DNA from: Eubacteriales bacterium
GTDB taxonomy: Bacteria > Bacillota > Clostridia > Lachnospirales > Lachnospiraceae
Assembly: GCA_030524715.1 (NCBI GenBank)
Contig: JAUNGB010000048.1
Location: forward strand, 1-39,917
Length of the DNA: 39,917 nt
Reading direction: 5' to 3'
Positions 35,190 through 39,917 of this stretch are shown piece after piece. The notes under the pieces are model-generated. The model was given only the letters and a program-made list of their open reading frames with translations, ran no database searches and was not told the origin of the DNA. Made by a program: the position numbers and the translations under genes. How positions within the stretch are numbered: position 1 is the stretch's first letter; every line of letters starts with the position of its first letter.

Positions 35190-36153
35190 TCTCCATCCCT
35201 CCCTTCCCGAACCATGCCGCCAGCGCTTCTTCAACAATCCCAGCCACATCCGCTGTCTTTATCTCTGCAAAGTACCTCTCATATACATCCGCAGAAAGTT
35301 TTATCGTCCTGCTCCCGGCATTCTTCTTTACTTTTGTTCCGCCCAGTTTCTCCAATACCCTCTCTTCCGTCAGTTCCCCTGCTATCTCCTTCATATATTT
35401 TGCAGTTTTTACATCCAGTTTTATCTTCCCCTGTTCTGCCAGTCCGAACACTTTTTCCTGTTCTTCGCCGGACAGATAGGATAAATCCACTGCCGCCACC
35501 AACGGGAGGGAGCCGTCATCCAGCCGATCCTTTAGTGCCTGATCCAACTGGTTCACCCGGATATATCTGGCAATGTTCCTTCCGGTCATCCCGTACTCTT
35601 CCCCGACTGCATCCCGGCTTTTCAACTTGTGGACATCATGTCCACAAGTCTCCATGTCCGTACCGTTCAGCTTTGCAATCTCTTCCAGAATATCATTCCG
35701 TTTCCCTTGACTGCTTACTTTCTCATACCGCTCTGCCAGCACCGCAGCCTTTTCTGACGGCAGAAGCTCCGCAAATCCCCTCTGTATCACATTCGTCTCA
35801 ATCACATACACATAGGCATCCTGTTCCGTCAGATCCGTCTTCACAATGGCAGGAATCTCCGTCAGACCAGCCATTTTCCCCGCCATCTGCCTGTTATGCC
35901 CGGACAGCATTTCATATCCGTCCGGATGCTGCCATACAATGACCGGAACCAGCACCCCATGCTCCCGGATGCTCTCCACCATATCATCCAGACGGTCCCC
36001 TTCATACAGCCGGAAAGGATGCTTCCGGAATGGGCGGATGCTGTCTATCGGCAGCATCTGTACACCATTTTCCAGAGCAGAAGCCACATCTGCCCCGCCA
36101 AGCAGATCAAGCGCATCATTAAAAATCTTTCTTTTCGGCGCATTAGCCTTCAT
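35173..36153 (-). CDS. parB: ParB-family partition protein
   Basis: A 326-residue ParB/Spo0J-like protein. The N-terminal ParB/Srx domain shows LPIDSIRPFRKHPFRLYEGDRLDDMVESI, GVLVPVIVW and MLSGHNRQMAGK, and is followed by ETNVIQRGFAELLPSEKAA. The helix-turn-helix region is RDAVGEEYGMTGRNIARYIRVN. The start at 36153 follows AAAGGAG, and the gene overlaps parA by 11 bp. Gene order symE-parA-parB-small protein is a typical maintenance module of an integrative element. The gene appears intact although parA is broken. Confidence 0.88.
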   Translation of the reverse strand: MKANAPKRKIFNDALDLLGGADVASALENGVQMLPIDSIRPFRKHPFRLYEGDRLDDMVESIREHGVLVPVIVWQHPDGYEMLSGHNRQMAGKMAGLTEIPAIVKTDLTEQDAYVYVIETNVIQRGFAELLPSEKAAVLAERYEKVSSQGKRNDILEEIAKLNGTDMETCGHDVHKLKSRDAVGEEYGMTGRNIARYIRVNQLDQALKDRLDDGSLPLVAAVDLSYLSGEEQEKVFGLAEQGKIKLDVKTAKYMKEIAGELTEERVLEKLGGTKVKKNAGSRTIKLSADVYERYFAEIKTADVAGIVEEALAAWFGKGGMENVPDQ

Positions 36154-37056
36154 ATGAAACCAACTCCTTTGCAAATTTCCGGTAAGCAATGCCTGCGCTT
36201 GCCTTCGGGCTGTATTCTACAACTGTCTTGCTATAGTAAAGGCTCTCCCCGACCTTCACCGTGTTGGGAATCCTTGTTTCAAATATCCGTATCTGCCCCT
36301 GGAAGCTCTCTGTCACCTGTTCCGTCAGCACCCGGCACAGCTTTGTCCTGGTCTCACACATGGTCAGCAGAATCCCGGCAATCCCCAGTTTTGGATTGAT
36401 CCTCTTTTTGATCTTTCCTACCGTTCTAAGAAAATCCTGCATCCCCATCATTGCCAGAAGCTGCGGATTGACGGTGATAATCACTTCATCAGCCGCCGCC
36501 AGCGCGTTGATCGTCAATATCACCAGCGCCGGGCAGGTATCAATCAAAATACAGTCATACCTCTCACGCAGCGGCTCTAATACCTCTGCCAGAATCTTCT
36601 CAGCCCCCATTTCCAACCGCAGCTTTGCATCCACCACAGACAGGTAAATGGAAGAAGAGATAAAATCCACCCCGTCCTTTGTCCTTATGTACCGCTTCAT
36701 ATCCGGCTTCTTCGTATCCTCAATCTTCGCCATCATCAGATGCCCGATGGTATGCTCCAGCTCCCCGGTATTCTCAATCCCATGATTAGAGCGCCAAAAG
36801 CATTTCTTTCCAGATTCGACTACAATATATTGTTATTATTAATGAAGTCGATATACTAAATATAGTAATTTCGATTGTTGAATTACCCTTTTGACGCTTA
36901 AATCATCCCATAGCACGTTGTCAGATTTGCCTGGCTGTCAAAACCGACAGCCAGCACCTTCTTCCCCATCTTCTTTAAACAATATGCCAGATTAAACGTG
37001 GTTGTGGTCTTGGCACAGCCCCCTTTTTGTGATCCAATAACGTAAATCTTTCCCAT
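36143..37056 (-). pseudogene. parA: ParA ATPase gene split by a MITE-like insertion
   Basis: The 5' part (37056-36912) encodes MGKIYVIGSQKGGCAKTTTTF, a deviant Walker A, and VLAVGFDSQANLTTCYG. The 3' part (from 36783) continues in frame as IENTGELEHTIGHLMMAKIED and on to the Walker B region CILIDTCPALVIL. Between them lie 121 bp of foreign DNA plus one copy of a 7-bp duplication. Removing these 128 bp restores one continuous ORF of normal ParA length (about 260 codons). The Asp usually found before FDSQ is Gly here. A shorter C-terminal product could still start at an internal Met at 36736. Confidence 0.9.
36784..36904. mobile_element. 121-bp MITE-like element in parA
   Basis: The ends GATTAGAGCGCCAAAAG (36784-36800) and CTTTTGACGCTTAAATC (36888-36904) are terminal inverted repeats matching at 14 of 17 positions. 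The element is flanked by a perfect direct repeat ATCCCAT (36777-36783 and 36905-36911). The inside is AT-rich with two smaller dyads (TCGACT/AGTCGA; TACTAAATATAGTA) and no ORF. It must be mobilised by a transposase encoded elsewhere; the family is unknown to me. Confidence 0.85.
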
Positions 37057-37086
37057 AAATCAATTCCTTCCTTTCTCCGCTACTTT

Positions 37087-37308
37087 TCATTCAAACTGCT
37101 GCTGTTCCTCAAATATGTCAATATAACTGACTTCCTCTCTTGGAGTGATAACCAGCTTCCCCTCTTCACGCCTCACTGTAATGGATGTGCCGCAGTCAAA
37201 CCCGGCTTCCCGGAGCCACTGCCCTTTCAGCATAATCGTAGGTGTGGACTTATAGTTATATCCTGCCTGTTCATAAACCTTCATATTTCTTAATTTCTTT
37301 ATTGCCAT
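37087..37308 (-). CDS. SymE-like toxin-family protein
   Basis: A 73-residue protein with the SymE/AbrB-like barrel pattern: STPTIMLKGQWLREAGFDCGTSITVRREEGKLVITP. Escherichia coli SymE is an SOS-induced toxin controlled by an antisense RNA. Clostridial homologues occur beside partition genes on integrative elements, and their toxicity is not established. The start at 37308 follows GGGAGG. It is 30 bp upstream of parA. No antisense promoter was identified with certainty. Confidence 0.65.
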   Translation of the reverse strand: MAIKKLRNMKVYEQAGYNYKSTPTIMLKGQWLREAGFDCGTSITVRREEGKLVITPREEVSYIDIFEEQQQFE

Positions 37309-37401
37309 AAAACGCATCCTCCCGATCAATAAGTAGACGGACAATTTCTCTGTCCAAATGAACTGCCAGATACAGAGCGTGACTGCCCTGTGAAAAGGAA
37401 A

Positions 37402-37450
37402 AGGACTTCAATCGGCATCCGGCATTTCTGCCAGAGCGAATCAAAGTCCT
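37402..37450 (-). terminator. long imperfect hairpin upstream of symE-like gene
   Basis: AGGACTT (37402-37408) pairs with AAGTCCT (37444-37450) at the base, and GGCA-TTTC-TGCC forms the tip. On the minus strand TTTTCCTTTT follows, fitting a terminator that insulates the module. The 37310-37400 stretch shows no gene. Confidence 0.5.
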
Positions 37451-37588
37451 ATCTTTGTTATCTTCTTTTTAACCTCGCACTTCTCTAAAGCCAGTACCTC
37501 CGCTATCCGCAGAGTCCCATCCGGCTTTCAGTATAGTAGGTATTGATATGTACGGCGCCGTCCTCTCTCTACCCCGCATGGGATAAAA

Positions 37589-37646
37589 AAATAGGACAAA
37601 TTAGTGCAACCCCTTGATTTTACTGGGTTTCTAACTTGTCCCTATT
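37589..37646. repeat. inverted repeat at the edge of the truncated aldo/keto reductase
   Basis: AATAGGACAAATTAG and CTAACTTGTCCCTATT form an imperfect inverted repeat. The 12-mer ATAGGACAAATT (37591-37602) recurs inverted at 16304-16315, just upstream of the TnpW-like gene. It may mark recombinase-recognised ends of the integrative element. Confidence 0.45.
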
Positions 37647-37954
37647 ATAACACGGGCATCAAGATAACTGGTTTTCAGTTTTTTTAATGACGTTTCTACA
37701 GTTTCGCAGGCATTCTCATAAGACCGGAAGTTCACTTTTGTAATAAGAAACAATTCTTCGCGCGGAATACCGCTTTTCATAATGGCATTTCCCACCGCAT
37801 CCTCATTTCCATATGCTTCCGCTGTGTCTATCATACGATAACCGCTACGGAGCGCAGCTAAAACGCTTTCTTCACATTGCGCACCATTCATCAGAAAAGT
37901 ACCAAAGCCGAGCATAGGCATTTGAATATTGTTGTTTAAAGTAATCTTATTCAT
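37631..37954 (-). pseudogene. aldo/keto reductase, 3' truncated
   Basis: The N-terminal third of an aldo/keto reductase: NIQMPMLGFGTFLM, then SGYRMIDTAEAYGNEDAVGNA, which contains the catalytic Asp and Tyr, and ELFLITKVN with the catalytic Lys. The ORF ends at 107 codons with ARVIIGTS, where the family continues with the YLDLxLLH strand and another 170 residues. The break coincides with an inverted repeat, so insertion of a mobile element is likely. The start at 37954 follows GGGGGATTG. A MerR-type promoter precedes it. Confidence 0.8.
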
Positions 37955-38015
37955 ATCAATCCCCCATTTATTTTTGTTGTCGCACTTGAGAAGAAAATTC
38001 TCTTGTGGTACAATC

Positions 38016-38046
38016 ATCATAGCAAGTTCGGGTAACTCGAAGTCAA
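38016..38046 (-). promoter_or_regulatory. MerR-type promoter of the aldo/keto reductase gene
   Basis: TTGACT and TATGAT are separated by 19 bp on the minus strand. The spacer holds the dyad-like CGAGTTACCCGAACTTG. The 19-bp spacing is the hallmark of promoters activated by MerR-family regulators. No merR gene is in the window. Confidence 0.65.
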
Positions 38047-38150
38047 TACTTTTTTGGACTTTTGGAAAGGAAAATGAGATAGCAATTACAATAAACATTT
38101 ATTACAGATACTTGTCCGATAAGGCTGCGGTGCCGACAACGGATAAAAAT

Positions 38151-39530
38151 TTATAAAGGAGTGAAACCATGACCTATACAATGAAACTCCCCAAATTTAT
38201 GATAAACAATATAACTGATAATAACCAGCATAATTGGCAATACCAGCATTAATATACGAATCCCCATAATTGTTCCCGATGACTGAACAGCCAGTTTTGC
38301 ATCATACCCAACAATCTTCAACCCAAATCCGGTAAACAGTCCTGCCATTGCCAGTGCGAACTTCATGAGGAATGTCTGAGTTGAACAAGTAATGCTTTCG
38401 TTTCTTACACCAAATTTCAGCTCTCCATAGTCAATAACATCTGCCATACAGCAAGTAGTCACGCCTGTAGACAAGCCAGATCCAAACAAGAAAATTGCAC
38501 TGGAAATAACTACAGCTACAACATTTTGCGGAATCACACACCCCGCGGTTCCCAATAACACCAGTCCAATAATTGGAAGTGTACATGCCAGTTTAAATGT
38601 CGTTGCCCTTCCTGCTTTTTTTGAAATATATGGCATACAGAATAAACCTGCCATCTCTGCAATAAAAGTAGCTGCAAAAGCGGAATATAAAAATTGATTG
38701 TTACAAACGTTTTTAAAATAATACACTGCAAAGCTTCTTACAAAAGTTGTACAAAGATTGTATGCCAGCAGCAAACCAATAAATGCAAGCAACTGATCAT
38801 TTTTTACAATAATATGTATCGCCTGTTTAAAACTGGTTTTTTGGTTCTTTATCCCGGAAGTGGGTTTTTCCTTCACATTAAATACTGTAACGCTAATTGT
38901 AAAAATAAATACAATGGCAATCAAAACTGCAAACCATGTAAATCCTGTTTCAGCAATTGAATTAGACTGATTGTTTAATTTATTAAACCAATTTATTACA
39001 TAGAGTCCGAATGTGCCTACCAAAAAGCTCGCTGCACTGGCAAAAATTCTCGGAATCACTGACACTTTTTCACGTTCTCTTGGATCATTAGTGAGGTTTG
39101 GAAGCCATGACCAGTATGGTACATCCATAATCGTATATGTCATTCCATAAATAATATAAGTGACCGCAACAAACACATATAATGCAGTTCCCTGAAGTTC
39201 GAAACTCTTAAACATAGCAACCAGTACAATGGAATTAATGATTGTCCCTACGGATAGCCATATCCTGAATTTTCCGTATTTTGTATGTGTGTTATCTACA
39301 ATCATTCCCATCATCGGATCGTTTATTGCATCCCATATTCTGGCTACAAAGAATAACACGCCTATAAATGCAGGATCAATGAACAACGTATCCGTTAAAA
39401 ACAGCATATAAAAGCAGCTAATCATATTACAATTGGCATCTTTCCCTAATGCTCCAAAACCAAAACAAAATTTTTGCCACTTAGAAATAGTTTGATATTT
39501 TATCTGCTCATTTTTATTTTTCTCATTCAT
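38151..39530 (-). CDS. GPH-family sugar:cation symporter with an altered 3' end
   Basis: A 459-residue protein with about 12 membrane helices of the glycoside-pentoside-hexuronide symporter family. Motifs include CFGFGALGKDANCNMIS, IWDAINDPMMGMIVDNTH and KYGKFRIWLSVG. It is a different member from the symporter at 20.9 kb. The first gene product downstream of a YczE-like membrane gene, it overlaps that gene by 8 bp. The final residues after HKFGEF (CIGHGFTPL) read antisense through a foreign gene start, so the natural tail seems replaced. The membrane core is complete and may still function. Confidence 0.87.
   Translation of the reverse strand: MNEKNKNEQIKYQTISKWQKFCFGFGALGKDANCNMISCFYMLFLTDTLFIDPAFIGVLFFVARIWDAINDPMMGMIVDNTHTKYGKFRIWLSVGTIINSIVLVAMFKSFELQGTALYVFVAVTYIIYGMTYTIMDVPYWSWLPNLTNDPREREKVSVIPRIFASAASFLVGTFGLYVINWFNKLNNQSNSIAETGFTWFAVLIAIVFIFTISVTVFNVKEKPTSGIKNQKTSFKQAIHIIVKNDQLLAFIGLLLAYNLCTTFVRSFAVYYFKNVCNNQFLYSAFAATFIAEMAGLFCMPYISKKAGRATTFKLACTLPIIGLVLLGTAGCVIPQNVVAVVISSAIFLFGSGLSTGVTTCCMADVIDYGELKFGVRNESITCSTQTFLMKFALAMAGLFTGFGLKIVGYDAKLAVQSSGTIMGIRILMLVLPIMLVIISYIVYHKFGEFHCIGHGFTPL
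38169..38252 (+). pseudogene. 5' stub of a gene cut off by the symporter 3' end
   Basis: AAAGGAGTGAAACC precedes an ATG reading MTYTMKLPKF and stopping after 27 codons. The strong ribosome binding site suggests a real former gene start. From about 38190 the sequence belongs to the symporter on the other strand. Identity of the lost gene is unknown. Confidence 0.4.
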
Positions 39531-39917
39531 TTTTTTGTCCCTTTCTAAATAATTTTCCTTCTAAAAGTGGAATCGAAAATTTTTTGTTGAAAAAATCAAT
39601 CAATGGTCCCATCCCAAAAGCTGTAATTACCGTCCCAATCCCCGGGAATGCGCCCATTAATACTCCTGCCAGAACACAAATAAGGTCTGTTCCGATCCTG
39701 CACACCCGAAATGAAGCAACTTTATGTTCTGCCAGTACTAATGCCCATGCATCATACGCTGATACGCCTAAATCCGCCGTAAAATACAAAGAAGCAGAAA
39801 AGCACATCATAACCACTGCAAGAAGTAATAAAACAAATCTTTCCTGCAACTGTGGATTCGGGAATATTCCTGCCATAATTTTCATAAATCCCTCTGTAAT
39901 CATCCCTATAAAAAGTA
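39523..39917 (-). CDS. YczE/YitT-like membrane protein, partial
   Basis: The C-terminal part of a polytopic membrane protein, cut by the window end. The frame is open past the first in-window Met at 39903. Hydrophobic segments alternate with family-like motifs (FTADLGVSAYDAWAL, GTDLICVLAGVLMGAFPGIGTVITAFGMGPLIDFF). These resemble YczE/YyaS membrane proteins of unknown function. It overlaps the following symporter gene by 8 bp, so they form one transcript. Confidence 0.7.
   Translation of the reverse strand, partial: LFIGMITEGFMKIMAGIFPNPQLQERFVLLLLAVVMMCFSASLYFTADLGVSAYDAWALVLAEHKVASFRVCRIGTDLICVLAGVLMGAFPGIGTVITAFGMGPLIDFFNKKFSIPLLEGKLFRKGQKNE

Overview
The window looks like a chromosomal stretch from a gut Lachnospiraceae-type Firmicute (Clostridia). 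The atp operon, the YtvI-type membrane protein, the GPH-family sugar transporters, the serine recombinase with a TnpW-like partner and the SymE/ParA/ParB cluster all have that flavour. GC content is moderate, with one very AT-rich scar at about 13.9-15.0 kb. No rRNA or tRNA gene was recognised. Species is not determined.

Layout. (1) 0.1-2.8 kb: a Uma2-family nuclease, a solitary CRISPR-repeat-like sequence, and an AbiE-type toxin-antitoxin pair with a possible third membrane gene. (2) 2.8-10.4 kb: the complete F-type ATP synthase operon (atpZ-like, atpI-like, atpB-E-F-H-A-G-D-C), all on the minus strand. Its c subunit carries the two-carboxylate motif known from Na+-coupled rotors. (3) 10.6-13.9 kb: an orphan sugar-binding lipoprotein followed by a degenerate tandem repeat, a YtvI/AI-2E permease and an RluA-type pseudouridine synthase. 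(4) 13.9-18.5 kb: a graveyard of mobile and defence DNA. It holds a decayed ORF behind a strong promoter, a serine recombinase with an in-frame amber codon, a TnpW-like gene, and a frameshifted STAND/NB-ARC gene fused tail to tail with a MarR gene. (5) 18.7-26.3 kb: a rhamnoside/glucoside locus (GH3, GPH symporter, AraC regulator, GH78) with a shared 28-bp site ahead of both catabolic units.

(6) 26.3-34.8 kb is the most interesting part. One minus-strand operon begins with a Cys-rich ACGX-repeat peptide, then a radical SAM/SPASM enzyme, a quinone-oxidoreductase-like protein, a ferredoxin-nitroreductase fusion, a second nitroreductase, a zinc-type macrodomain ADP-ribose hydrolase, a class M sirtuin (SirTM) and a broken DUF5131 gene. 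Its promoter carries operator blocks identical to those ahead of a secreted MBL-like protein, which is divergent from an HxlR-type regulator with a conserved N-terminal Cys. I read this as one regulon joining a ribosomally made, radical-SAM-modified peptide with electrophile/redox enzymes and reversible ADP-ribosylation. The functional link is inference.

(7) 34.9-37.7 kb: an integrative-element backbone (symE, parA, parB, small unknown). parA is split by a 121-bp MITE-like insertion with a perfect 7-bp target duplication. The region ends at a truncated aldo/keto reductase. (8) 38.1-39.9 kb: a GPH symporter whose 3' end is fused to a foreign gene start, and a YczE/YitT-like membrane protein that runs off the window.
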